Positions 11,581 through 22,774 of a stretch of 64,000 bases of DNA are shown in pieces; position 1 is the stretch's first letter; each line of letters begins with the position of its first letter. A program made the position numbers and the translations under genes. Source of the stretch: Flammula alnicola. Lineage: Eukaryota > Basidiomycota > Agaricomycetes > Agaricales > Strophariaceae. Below the pieces are notes generated by a model. The model saw nothing but the letters and a program-made list of their open reading frames with translations. It was not told the DNA's origin and searched no databases. Where the stretch lies: positions 1-64,000 of the forward strand of contig JADNRV010000249.1 of assembly GCA_015499995.1 (NCBI GenBank), given 5' to 3'.

Positions 11581-13135
11581 GCATGCATAAGGAGGGTATT
11601 ATAACGTCCCCACGCACGCACGGTGACAGCCATTATTAACTTCCAACTTAGTTTGCTGGCTGAGACGAAATTGCATGTGTATTTTTTATTTAAGAGGAAT
11701 TATATTTCATTCTTTCTGGAATCTGGGTGGCACTGGTACCACCAGCGAACTCACAAATCACTTTTTGGACTTTGTTTTGACTTTTTTTTACCGGCTCACA
11801 AGTCAACAGGTCCAGAAAGTTGACAAGTCTGAAAAGTTGACAAACGAGGGTCGCTAACTTGAATCCCTATCGGTGGTCTTACTGACGAGGATTGCTCACT
11901 CATCGCATCCGCTGGTCCAGGCATCTGAGAAGACGAAAAAAGTACTCAAGACACCTGCTATCTGAAAAAACGAGGCAAATACGTGTAAAATCTCCATACC
12001 CACCTCATTGTCCCTACGTTATTAGTAGTATGTTCAAATCATTGAAATTCGTAGCCTGATCTACCCGCATCCGACACCTCTCTCAAAACACAAATCAGTC
12101 ACCCACCAAGATACCAGCGCAGTCTCTCGATTGTCCAAAAACCTCCGCAATGTATGTTTTTTACTTTTTCAGAGCATATCTCACCTGATGTCATTACATT
12201 CAAGGTTTCCAGGCATACGACCGCATTAACGAAAAGTGGTCCCGTTTCAGCAGCCGAGCCATTTGAAAATCGTTGATATATTTTTCAAAGGGGTCCAGAA
12301 TTTGTGGATAAGCCGACGGCTATCGCAAAGTATGCGAGTTGGGCATGTCGAGACATCCGGATGGAGTTAGTGTTGTCCCCGGAGCGAGGCCTCGAGGTGA
12401 AACTCGCCTCGCCTCGAAATCAGGGCAGTTCGGGTTTGTGTTGGTATGATGCTCACCAACCTAAGGATAATAAAAATCAACCTGATCTTAGTTGCGTTGG
12501 TTGAAGTTCAACCAATGCCAGCTGCACAGAGCAGGGCATGGAGTTGATGGAGGTCTCTCATGGGTTGCTTATGGGCACGTCAGTGATGTAGCAAAACATA
12601 TGCTCAAACAGGCGCCTCATAATGACAAGATCAGCATCGTTTTGATCACTGACGAGCTACTCTCGTTTCATTAATTGTTAGCTTGATCCTCTCGCTGCCT
12701 CGTCAACTTAATCCATCGAAATGCTTCAACTATTGTATAATCAGATAAATCAGAAACAATTGATTTAGATCTAACGACACGCTATCACAACAATAAGCAA
12801 AAATAGGCTGACACGACTGTGTCGCTACTTATTACTCTAGTCGTACAACGACTGCGGTGGTAATGAAATAGATAATAGATTATTAGTAGAGTTCAGACGT
12901 GAATACCGTAAAAAAGGACCGTTGAAAGTCTTCAGGTGGGATTCTGGATCCTAAATGTTTGATCCATTCCAAGTCGTTTCAATAGTAACCGACTCTAGCT
13001 CGTCACGAGCATCTCGCGTCAACATAAAGACACAGTCCTCTAATTCCGTATAAGGGGGTTTCCGAGCGATGACACGTTTAAGCTTGCAGCATTTTCTCGA
13101 GAGGGGGAGGAAGTACTTCATCGGCGATGTTCACG
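11581..13135. other. Gene-poor stretch before arm B
   Basis: I see no recognisable gene, repeat family or RNA here. Open frames are at most about 66 codons. Confidence 0.5.
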
Positions 13136-13196
13136 ACAGCCTTTGGTTTGACGCGTCAGGGCAAAAGGGAAGGGGGGGAGGGAGGGGACGACGCAC

Positions 13197-13292
13197 CAGT
13201 GCGACCAGAGAGACGAGGATGATGTGGGTGATTGAGGACCCCGTCATTCCTGAGACGAAAGATTCTTTTGCTTCCTTGTATCCGTTGGCCAT
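13197..13292 (-). pseudogene. Stranded copy of GWT1 exon 1
   Basis: The reverse strand encodes 32 residues that differ from true GWT1 exon 1 at only two positions (Asp3 to Asn; Asn25 to Ile), with the same exon length and an intact GTGCGT donor. The intron copy continues to 13141, and homology is lost within the first few bases of exon 2. The duplicated promoter lies at about 13293-13500. It may still be transcribed, but it cannot make GWT1. Confidence 0.9.
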
Positions 13293-13687
13293 TGTGTCGC
13301 GAGATACTGGGGAAAGTAGGTGGGTTTAGCGCCCGGGGGGTATGCTATACCTATATTCGTTAGAAGGCAAAATGGGATGCAGTTGCCCTGAAGTTAGAAC
13401 TGAGCTGTGTGTGACACTCGTTAGTTATCGAGAGGGGAAGCTCTTCGAAGCTTCGAATTCAAACTTGAAACCCTTCTCCTCCGAGTAATGAGCATGGTAA
13501 GGCGAACGACGGAAAGAAATGTTCAGTAAGTATGTTGGTGAACCGTGAGATGGAGGAATTTAGATTCCGTCAGGTGCCGAATGATGGCCGTGGGACTCGA
13601 TTTGGTCAATATTCCGGGCGGCGCCTTTTCGGCGGTTTTAAATGTTGATGTTGAACCAATGTTGACGCGGACGCGTTGAACGCGACG

Positions 13688-14422
13688 TTTTTTTTTTTTT
13701 TTTTTTTATATCAATTGATTATCGTGCAACAAGTAATCTAGTACTAAGACGCACGGGTATGCCTGTGGGCATACCGATCTACTATGTACAATAATATGCA
13801 TGGTCTGCGAGCTGGATAAGAACAGGATCTTCGGTGTAGTATAATTATTGTATAGTTGGAATGTTTCGGAGTAGGAAAAGGGGGTGGTATATGGGCGCCG
13901 TACTGGCTGGGACTTGTAGGTAAGAATAAGAGAAATGGAAGAATGTTGCTTAGAAGTCCGAGTCGTCGTCTGACTCCTCGACCTCCGGTTCGTCATCGAA
14001 AAGAGGTGTGTCTCGCTTGTCGAGTGGGCGTCCGAGCATGGTGAAGGCGCCACTTTCTTTTAGGTATATGGATAGTGCCTGGATTCCTTCCTCCGTGCCG
14101 AGTATTGTTGGGAGAAATATATCTCGTGAGATTTTATGGAGGTGTTGGCGGTGCGCGGCGAATTTTGGACTGTGGATGAGGATGTGCTCGCGGGTTTGAT
14201 ATTCCTCTCCGCATGGGCAATCCTCGTCTTTGTCTGGGAAGAATCGGCGTCGAAATTCGCCGGTGTAGGCATGGCCTGTTCTGCATTGGATGAGTCTGCC
14301 GAAGGTTTCGCGCGTGGTGTTTAGGAAACGTTTGGTTGGGCGTAGGGTGGGCTGGAGGGTGTTCGAGATTGCGAAGCCCCCTGTCTTTGGCGTGCTTTTC
14401 CATTGGTTGACCCAGGCCTTTT
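13688..14422 (-). mobile_element. 5'-truncated LINE (non-LTR retrotransposon) insertion
   Basis: A 735-base insertion in arm B. Read on the minus strand it ends in a poly(A) tail (20 T on the plus strand, 13688-13707). It is flanked by a 13-base direct repeat GTTGAACGCGACG (13675-13687 and 14423-14435; 15 bases if two ambiguous T are counted). The empty site survives in arm A near 2533-2545. The coding part (14422 down to 13950) gives a C-terminal LINE segment with a zinc-knuckle-like CPCGEEYQTREHILIHSPKF and an acidic tail ending DDDSDF. Truncation at the 5' end plus a poly(A) tail and target duplication are the marks of target-primed reverse transcription. No reverse transcriptase domain remains. 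Confidence 0.9.
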
Positions 14423-14529
14423 GTTGAACGCGACGTTGAACGTTAACATTTGACCCCAAAATATTTACAGATCCATTCTTCCGGGGAACCCGCAATTCCG
14501 ATTTCCTTTCTACACCTCTCGAGGCTCTC

Positions 14530-15617
14530 ATGTCCGGCCTGCTGGCACCACAAAGCCCTCAATCCCTTGCGAAACGAAAACGAGAATGCTCGGATGGCGA
14601 ATTCAAATTGGCGGTTCGTCACTACAAGACACGAGAGACCTATGTTGAGCACCAGGATTATTGGATATCGGATGGAAACGTTCTTCTGCAAATCGGAAAC
14701 GTTCGCTTCAAACTCCATAAAAGTCGACTTGCAACTCAATCGACGTGGTTCGAAATTCTTTTCGGACCATACACCTTTGTATTCGTAGGGCCCACGGATG
14801 GGTTTGGAGGTCAGGAAAATATAGACCGGGCTATTTCCACTGCTGAAGTCCTTGGTGGTCTCTGTCTGTTCTATCTCGACTTTGATGGTGGCCCAAGCGC
14901 CGAAGAATTTGCAGATCTTTTGAGGGCAATGGATAATGCAAAGTACGCTGTGAATATCTTCGACTTCCCATCACTTCCTAACATAACTTATAGTACCTAT
15001 ATCAAACAACGACCGCCATATCCATTTATCCAGAACGTCTTCAAGGCTTCTTCTTTTTATCATTTTACGGCTTACACCGACGCCACCCTCCAGATGATCG
15101 AAGCACTATTTCCAGATGTACCAGCCAAGATCACAGCGCGTAACTCTCTCCACGTCATCGAGGCGCTAACGCTCGCCCGGGCCCATAACGTATCCAAAGT
15201 CCTTCGGTTCACCTTCTACCAGCTAGCCCGAACATCACCGAAAATAGTCGCCGCATCAGAGACAGGTGCTGGGCCGACACACGCGACCCCTTGGAGGGCC
15301 TCGCTGCCAAAGATCTCGTACTACTCCTGGACCTCCAGAAAAAACTGGCCCTGCGCTGGGACGCAATCATCCCTATTGTCGAGCCTACTCCTGCACGCCC
15401 GAAATGCATTGAGGCCCTCAGACCAAATACGGCGCTTGCCCTGAGGAAGGACCACCTGTTTGACCCTATTTTCGGGATCAATAAGCTCCTCAAACAGAAT
15501 TGGGCGTTAAAGGGCTTCTGCGAAGTGGAGAAAGAGACGGTGATTGCGAACTTGGAGAAGGAGCGCATGAGCATTTGGGATGATATGAAGGTTTGGTTGA
15601 ATTTCAAGGATGAATGA
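14530..15617 (+). pseudogene. BTB/POZ-domain protein gene, copy B, one frameshift
   Basis: Plus-strand partner of copy A. From the ATG at 14530 (MSGLLAPQSPQSLAKRKREC) the frame carries the BTB core (WISDGNVLLQIGNVRFKLHK), the SAEEFADLLRAMDNAKYAVN region and the helical part after it, then shifts at about 15270-15280. The rest (LAAKDLVLLLDLQKKLALRW to WDDMKVWLNFKDE) is in another frame ending at 15617. Against copy A one G is missing from a GGGG run at the shift, and a short extra segment lies just before it. The homopolymer position leaves room for a sequencing error. The LINE insertion lies about 100 bases upstream of the start and may have disturbed its promoter. Confidence 0.75.
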
Positions 15618-16310
15618 GTTGTAGCGGTTGCCTTGCCACCATCTTGCGAATTCTTTCACTTTCGCCCAGTTCCACTTATTAGTGCTGTCCCTTCTTTGTC
15701 TTAAATGTATATGAGATGTCCCAAACTCGTTCAATTAACCCAGCAACGATTTTTGAGCCTTTCATGCTACCATCCTTCTATGTGCTGCGTAACCACCGAT
15801 TAATCGTTCAAGTATCGTCGGGGGCCCACAACATGCAATTCAATTGGGGCTAGCCTTTACTTCTTTGTATCTGGAGACCATTATCTGGAGACGGAAAAAA
15901 TCTAAGTTTAGCGCCCGGGGGTTATGCTGTCTATTTGTTAGAAGGAAAAAGTGATGCCTTGTCCAGAACTGACCTGTAGCAGATGGTTTCGCAACACGGA
16001 TTGTTGGTTATCTATCTTAGGACTTTAATTGGATATTAAAAAAATATTAAGGTGTCCGTCGAGTAATGAGGGAGCAGAAAAACGTCCAAGGGGTGTTCAG
16101 TTTGTATGTTGGTCAGATTATGTACGACAGGACTCACAGGACACAACATTGGCATTGGGTGTAGAATTTAGACTGTGTTAGCATTGGTACCGAAGACATG
16201 CTCGAGTAGACTCGTGCTTCAATTGGTCAATCTCTTGTCGACACTTCAAATTGGGAGTTCTCTCTGTTCAGAACACCAGTCCTCAACCGCTCAGTCCAAT
16301 TTCCATTAGC

Positions 16311-17775
16311 CAGATATTCTAAATCACATGGCTAATATGGGCAAGAGAAAATCAGCGTGCCTTGAGCGTGCGCAAGCGTGCCTGAGCGTGCCACGCTCAG
16401 CACGCTCAGCCCTTTTGGCGTGCGGTGCGTGCCATGTTCAGCACGCTCAGCCCATTTGGCGTGCAACCGTCTCTTTTAGCGTGTTGCTACTTATCGTCGC
16501 ATTGTACACATTTAGTAGAGTATAATAATTTTCTTTGCTAGTTGCACAAGAGATTGCAGAATGTGTATACAGCATAGTTATCCATGTAACAGGTAATACC
16601 GCGTTCAGTAGCCCCCTCACAGCTGAGCATGTTAATATCTGGCAGTCCGTCGCTCCTGCTGCACTTCCTCCGATCTGAGGTCGCTGAACAACGGGAATAT
16701 GGCAAGATCCAGCCCCGCGCTGCCGATTCCTCCAACTTAGCCTTTTCCGCCTGCAAATACATCCATGCCGCTGCTGCCTGCCTCGTCCATTTGCACTGCA
16801 AATGAACACAGCATCAATTACAGAGTATCTAGACTACTAAGTGCTATGAAATACTAAGTAAGGAAATAATAATTAGGCCGTGCAAGTTGAATCGGCGAGG
16901 TAAGCGCTCAATAAGCGCTCAGGTCAATCAAGCCGCATGGAATGTCCGAGTACATTCCCAACACATACCACTGGGTGTTATGAGCATCCTGAAGAGCGTG
17001 CGAAGCGTTCTGATGAGCGTGCATGAGTTTGCCTAATTGGCGTGCAAGCGTGCATGAGTTCGCCCAATTGGCGTGCGAGCGTGCGTTGGCGTGTGTCATG
17101 ACGTGTGAGCGTGCGTGAGCGTGCCACGCTAAAATCTTTTAAATTCACACGTGTGCATCTGCGTGCATCTGCGTGCTTATGCATGTCATATATCATATGT
17201 GTTTCTCAAGGCAGGAGCTCGCAAAAATCAGATTGATCTTAATCTGACGGACATACTCTTGCGACTGTCAAGTTACTGCACACTGTGATTGACTTGGTCG
17301 GGTTCAATACCATATCTTTTGATCTATCTACTTCTTCCTCCTTGTGGATGTTCTCAGACCTTGTTAGTTCTCTAAATTTATCTTCTTATTCCAAGGCAGA
17401 TAGACTTAGAGATGGCGTACCGGCCAGTCTGCAATGTAAAGGACTTGGTAATCGATTCATTGATTCTACTTCAAGAGGCCCTTCCCACGGACTGATAATA
17501 ATGCTTCACTTTCATACTTATTACCCACGGTATAAATTCGGCAGAATACCAATGCCGTTGTCTGAAGCTGTTAAAGCACTCATATAAGATCTCTCGGAGA
17601 AATAACAAAAGAGGAGGTAGAGGGTAGAATACAGCCACACGTAATAGCCTATTTATTTTTTCAAGTACCTGGGTCTATGGACGAGCGTGCATTGGCGTGC
17701 ATTGGCGTGCCACGCGAAGCACGCTAAGCACGCCACGCACGCTCGTGCACGCGGATATCCTCTAGCCCGGCTAAT
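16311..17775. mobile_element. GCGTGC-repeat-rich inserted element
   Basis: This stretch interrupts the arm A/arm B match: arm A has only about 25 bases where arm B has about 1.45 kb. Dense GCGTGC/GCACGC hexamers in both orientations occupy both flanks (about 16353-16470 and 17683-17755) and an internal block (about 16975-17185). The two ends share ATTAGCC-like sequence in opposite orientation. No transposase frame is seen. Such subterminal hexamer clusters are typical of non-autonomous DNA transposons, where they bind the transposase. Ends are uncertain by some 30 bases because both junctions resemble the target. Confidence 0.65.
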
Positions 17776-18050
17776 ATTTATAACACCACTGAATAGGGAG
17801 TAGTATACGAAAGAATTCGAAGAGATACTTGTGCGATAATGAAAGATGTTGTCAAAAATCACCACATCACCAAATCTCGGACGCCGTCGACAGTAAAGTG
17901 GAGAAGAAGATAGGATTGTATTATAGGCTAGGATTACATTGTAAACAGCATAAATTCTATGTCTTGGATTGCATGTTATGGTGCCCGATGAATATGCATA
18001 TGCGAGTAATTAAAACATAACACATCTATTTCAAGGCAAGTCACCAAAAC

Positions 18051-18230
18051 TCATGAATCCCCGTTCAACCAAATTTTTATATCGCTCCATGTTTTATCTC
18101 ATTCCTTCGTCAACTTCATCACAATTGTGTCTTTTCCGCTTCGAATGGCCAATCCTGCTCCATTATACCGCGAATTGGGTCGAAAAAATGACCCTTCCTC
18201 AGGGCCAGCCCCGTATCTCTGTCGGCCGCT
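18051..18230 (-). pseudogene. 3' relic of a third BTB-family gene
   Basis: The minus strand preserves the end of a BTB-family protein: RDTGLALRKGHFFDPIRGI, a Trp-Pro-Phe-Glu-Ala-Glu-Lys region, and WSDIKIWLNGDS before a stop at 18051-18053. It aligns with the last third of copies A and B but has internal stops and nothing upstream. It sits where arm B homology ends, so the duplication may have started beside it. Confidence 0.7.
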
Positions 18231-18239
18231 AGTTACAAC

Positions 18240-21200
18240 GACGGGTTGTTATTTTATTGTTTTTATTTTATGCTGAATTATTTGCACCCACATTTGAAGA
18301 AATGAATTGTCGCGCGTCTTTCCACTAAGCAACGAGCGCCAATCATTATGTGCGGTTAAGCGGGCCGGTGGGTCCCACGGCGTGTCATGTCATGATCGGA
18401 GGTAGGGCCCTGAATGTGAATCAGTGGTTCGTTCTGACCATCATGTTGCCCCGACCTCCTCTTGGACATCACCGAGACCTCCATGATCCGTCTCGCTTCA
18501 ATTATAGTCTCTATACCGAGGTACTGATATCTCAGCATGTCCAACGGAAATGTGGAAAGTTGAAACGGACAGGCCATCTAAATCCATCGGCATCAAGTGT
18601 GGGTGCTAAGAAATAAAATATCTCGGTGTAGTTACTTACGTGGCACAACCAGAAGATTTGAATGATATGTTGCGCATTGCAGATGCTCGATACCTGGAAT
18701 GTGGTGACCGATCTCAATATTCCATGCCTAAGTCAAACGGTGTTCCCCAGGAAATCATTCTCTAACAGGATAAGGTCTAAGATCTAAAGCCCCATGCGAC
18801 GCATGGAAGGACGAGTCGGAGAATCTGCTCATTTTTGTGGGTGATCTCATTTGAACTTCGTCTATTAATGTTCACCACCACAAGGGATATGAAGGCCGCT
18901 TTCATCGCAGAAACACACGAAGGTTTTGAATCAGACCCACTGAATACAGCCATTGTTTTGCTTTCTTGCATCGTGCCGCACTTTACACAATATTAATGAG
19001 ACCTCCGCAGCGTCTTCTACTCAGCGTCTTCTACTCTTCCGACCGATCTGACATGCGCTATCGTCTCATTAGCGGCCATCTATTCGTGTCAACACCTCAT
19101 GTTCATCGGTCTGATTCTCATCCGATTACAGCTCGATTACCGCCTCTGTCGGCATCAATCACTTCCCATCTGCAGACAACACTCTGATATGGTCTTGTCG
19201 ACGTAGCGTGTCGCTGATGCACTCAGGCCCTGTCAATATCTGTGACGATGGGGCTTAACGAGAAGACCTAACAATGAAAGTGGTGACCCACATCAATCTC
19301 TAGCGACGGTTATGGGTACGATGATAGAAAAGGCCAGACTTTCTATTATCAGACAATCCTTTTGATCCATGTTTTGGATTTCCTTGCGACGGAAACGCGT
19401 TCCTTCTTCTCCGCATTATTTGGTACTCTCGGACAACCCTCTTCTATCGCGGATACTACCGAACCGCTTTGAAGAAGGGCATTCCTCACTTTGGGATCAT
19501 CTCTATGACCTTCTTGATCTCCGATGTCTTCAATTCCTGGATTTCCCTCGAGACCATGATCGTAAGTTTCCAATAATATCCTTCGCCTGCCGTCCCCCGA
19601 GCTGTGTCCTTTTTTTGGTATAGATTTTAAACGACAGTGGACCCTAAACCTCGACTCTCTCTTCAAAGTTCACCGGCGACCGAGATATCGAGATATAGTG
19701 AAGGATGACTCCGACTTAAAGCAGCTCTCATTCATGCCCGTTCTTCCTGTATTTTTAGATTCAGGTCGTGTGGGAATTGGAAAGGTCTAAGCCGGAATAC
19801 CTTCGCCTGTTCCTCGTCAGCGCCATTTCGATACATACTGAAACTCATGCCCGAACCGCTTGAAGACTTTCCGTCCATGACTCGAATGAAGTGTGCCGGC
19901 CCGCCTCTCCTACTGCGGGGCGCACTTCGTACAACTGCCTGACGCACTACGGTACTAGTACCGTCGCCCTGCACACCATGAGGCGTGTGTCCGACATCGC
20001 CCGAATGCGAACCCTGGAATCCATGTGTGGGAATGATAACGTCACTGGTCCTACCGAGCTGCAAGGAGCAACAAAGCCGTGGACGTTCTTCTGTGTCTAG
20101 AGTTCCTCCGCTATGTTTGGGAGGCTTCGTTTGCATCAGACAAACTGTCCTGCGTATGTCATAGGTGACACTTGGTGTCCATGTTTACAGTCGTGTCGGG
20201 AGATGGTTCTTCACGCTTGAGTTTAACTGGTTCTGACACTTCTAGCAGGACATCGATGTTGCACCGACGCTCCCACTCGGATGCCATCATGGATACAGCA
20301 CGGATACTAGTGTTGACTTTTTTTGCAGGTCGCGACCGGTGATACCATCTTAGTTGTTCGTCTCGGATCGAAAACTCGGGTCCGAACTGCATCTCTGGTA
20401 CCAGCCCTCTTGTCTTTGGTTCATAGGGATATCGATGAGCAGTTGAACCTCAGATGAGTCCAGACGTTGGGATATCAGTGTCGATGTGTGGTTGACGCTC
20501 AATCTATTGGTCGGATTTAACGGCCGAGGCGTTGAAGTGTTTCGTGATTTAGTTGGTAGACTTTATCCGAGTCGTGTTGGGCTTCTTGGCCTGAAATGAG
20601 ATCCAAACACCCACAGTGCCACTATTGCAAGGCAGAAACTTTCGGCTGGAACTTGTACGAACATTCTTGGCTATTCAATGTCTTGTTCAAACCAGGCGGA
20701 TGATAGAAGCTGCCGTTTTCAACTCACCGAAGTTGATGACACTGAACATAAACTGAACATAGATGCATAGCTTTTGATTTGTGCAAAATGACGACGAATT
20801 CCGTGGATCGAGGAGAGGCGACTGGTTCATTCTTCTTCAGGTTATTTCACCGGTTCACACTACAATTTTCTCAAGTCAATAAGAAGGCCTACTCTTGCTC
20901 CTTCTATACCGCAGGGCAAAAGTACGCATACAGTAAGCAGAGCGAGAAGGAGCAGATGGCTCACCAAGCCATCACGAAAACTTTAATATTGATCTTGAAG
21001 ATTGCGAGGTTAACGGACTGAAGTTGAAGAAGATTTTTTTTTGTAGTAAACTGGTCTTCGTACGGTAGCGTGGCGTCATGTGGACCAATTCGGGCTAAAA
21101 TAGAATGCCGCCCAACGAACATGCCGGGTATCAGTTTAGTATCAGGTTTCAATTAGGATATTTAAAAAAAAGGATGCACTGCCTAGGACAGGTATATATC

Positions 21201-22774
21201 AGACTGGACGAACGCTATGGTCGATATCAACTGCAGAACAAAGGTCAAGTCGATTTTTGAGATCTTGGAATCACAAAGTCGCTGGTCAGAGGAGATGCGC
21301 CCACAAGCAACATCAAATCTATGATATCATGGCTAATGTCATGAGGATTCAATATTCATCCCCATCTGCTCGTCGCTGACTGACTCTTGGTGACTGCGTT
21401 CCGTAGTAGCAGGCGTTCAAATCTATTCAAAAAGGTAGTAAACTCCCCAGCCAACCATGGTGATGACGGAGCAATTTCACTACCGTATCCGTAATTCCCC
21501 ATAATGCTGGCCACGAGGAGGAGTCTCGCAATGTGTTAGTCAGGAGAATTGATGCTGATTTCGCAGCTATCGATAACGCAAACGGACTTCTGTCTTCAGA
21601 GGGCCGAGGATATTTGCCACGATACTTGCCGCGGCTACTTACCGCGGCAGAAGCGATGAAGATAGAAATTTGAACGTCCCGTGGCTCTCGCCCTTCATAG
21701 AGAACCATGACGCAGACTCGGACGTGGGAGCTCATGGAAGTGCCTGTGAAAACGTGAAAGAAATGCTGTGCTCAATAGAATCAGACCTTGACCATCACCC
21801 TGATCCCGCACTAAAGCCAAGCTGTGTCCCTCAAACCATCATCATGACAGTACCTGTTTTACAAACCGACTATTCTTCACTTTCTATTGTATTAACTCGC
21901 GTTTGCCTAACACCACTGAGGTCTGAGGACTTAACGTCAAAATTCCGGTTACTGAGAAGACCGGGAGCGAGGTTTTTACCGAATCGACTATCGTCGAAAC
22001 TCGACCGACACGAGCCACGACATCTTGAGGTAATAACGGTCAAACAAACACGTATGACAATGTAGGAATGCAGAGTCGAGTTTGGGCGCTCATTGTAAAC
22101 GAAAATGCAACGTCAATTTACCATAAGATTGGGAACTTTCTCGAACATCCGAAAGGGCAGGAGTATGCTCTAATCCTGAATACTTTTGAGCACGAAAATC
22201 GTAGTGTTTTGCGCATGAAAGATGGGCCAAGACGTGAGTCAGGATTTGGTTCACGAAGACAAAGCGGTATTTGGAGAGGTGTCCTGATATTGCCGATCAC
22301 GGCCGATTATGATCACGATTTGAGATGATCTGATATCTAGATGATAGTATTAGATCGGCCAGGATCGGGATATCCGCCTTACATGACGAGTCCGTTGTCA
22401 CTTGTCCCACCTCCAGTCGACGGTCCTAGTGGATACTACCACCCTAATTCAATGTTTTCTCACCTGAAATTCAGTCACGCTCCGGGTTCTCGTCATGACT
22501 CATCGCTTATTGATCCTTGTCGGACACCTCAATTGGGTGCTGTCCCGAAGCATAGCGTACATGAGGAGGTGGTATACGCTCCGGCCTCGTCTGAAGCTGT
22601 CCAAACTATCTTTTTTAGGAACCAGAACTTCGGTGCGCAGCTCAAATGCTTGTTTTTTCCGAGGCGGAGGGAGGGAGCGCGAACTACTTAAGGAGTGCAT
22701 GCGATTGGAGTTTGGGCATTAATTTCGTTTGTGATACTCTCAGTGGAACTTCATTCAACATTAATACCAACAAC
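18240..22774. other. Long gene-poor region
   Basis: No gene is supported over about 4.5 kb. A hydrophobic frame at about 19385-19560, followed by a GTAAGT donor and a TATAG acceptor near 19622, could be a fragment of a decayed membrane protein. A minus-strand frame at 20159-20392 has mixed charged residues but no recognised domain. A small hairpin (TGCCGCGG...CCGCGGCA) lies at 21627-21649. Everything else looks noncoding. Confidence 0.45.

Larger units (their letters stand above)
13136..18065. repeat. Arm B of the inverted segmental duplication
   Basis: Reverse-oriented counterpart of 300-3066. It starts at the GWT1 exon 2 boundary, includes the GWT1 exon 1 copy (13197-13292), its promoter and the second BTB gene, and is expanded by two later insertions: a LINE fragment at 13688-14422 and a GCGTGC-rich element at about 16311-17775. 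After 17765 the match to arm A resumes (arm A 300-540), then gives way to another BTB relic. Confidence 0.88.

Noticed and set aside
13950..14531. 193-codon frame as one protein
   Set aside because: Its first 36 or so residues come from antisense BTB flank; only the part from the LINE (14422 downward) is a real coding remnant.
16353..17755. CRISPR-like array from regularly repeated GCGTGC units
   Set aside because: Units are hexamers in both orientations with irregular spacing in a eukaryotic genome; this is a transposon or minisatellite feature.
19369..19623. Possible membrane-protein exon followed by GTAAGT and TATAG
   Set aside because: The hydrophobic frame has no clear start, no recognisable family motif and no continuing exons. 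Kept only as a remark.
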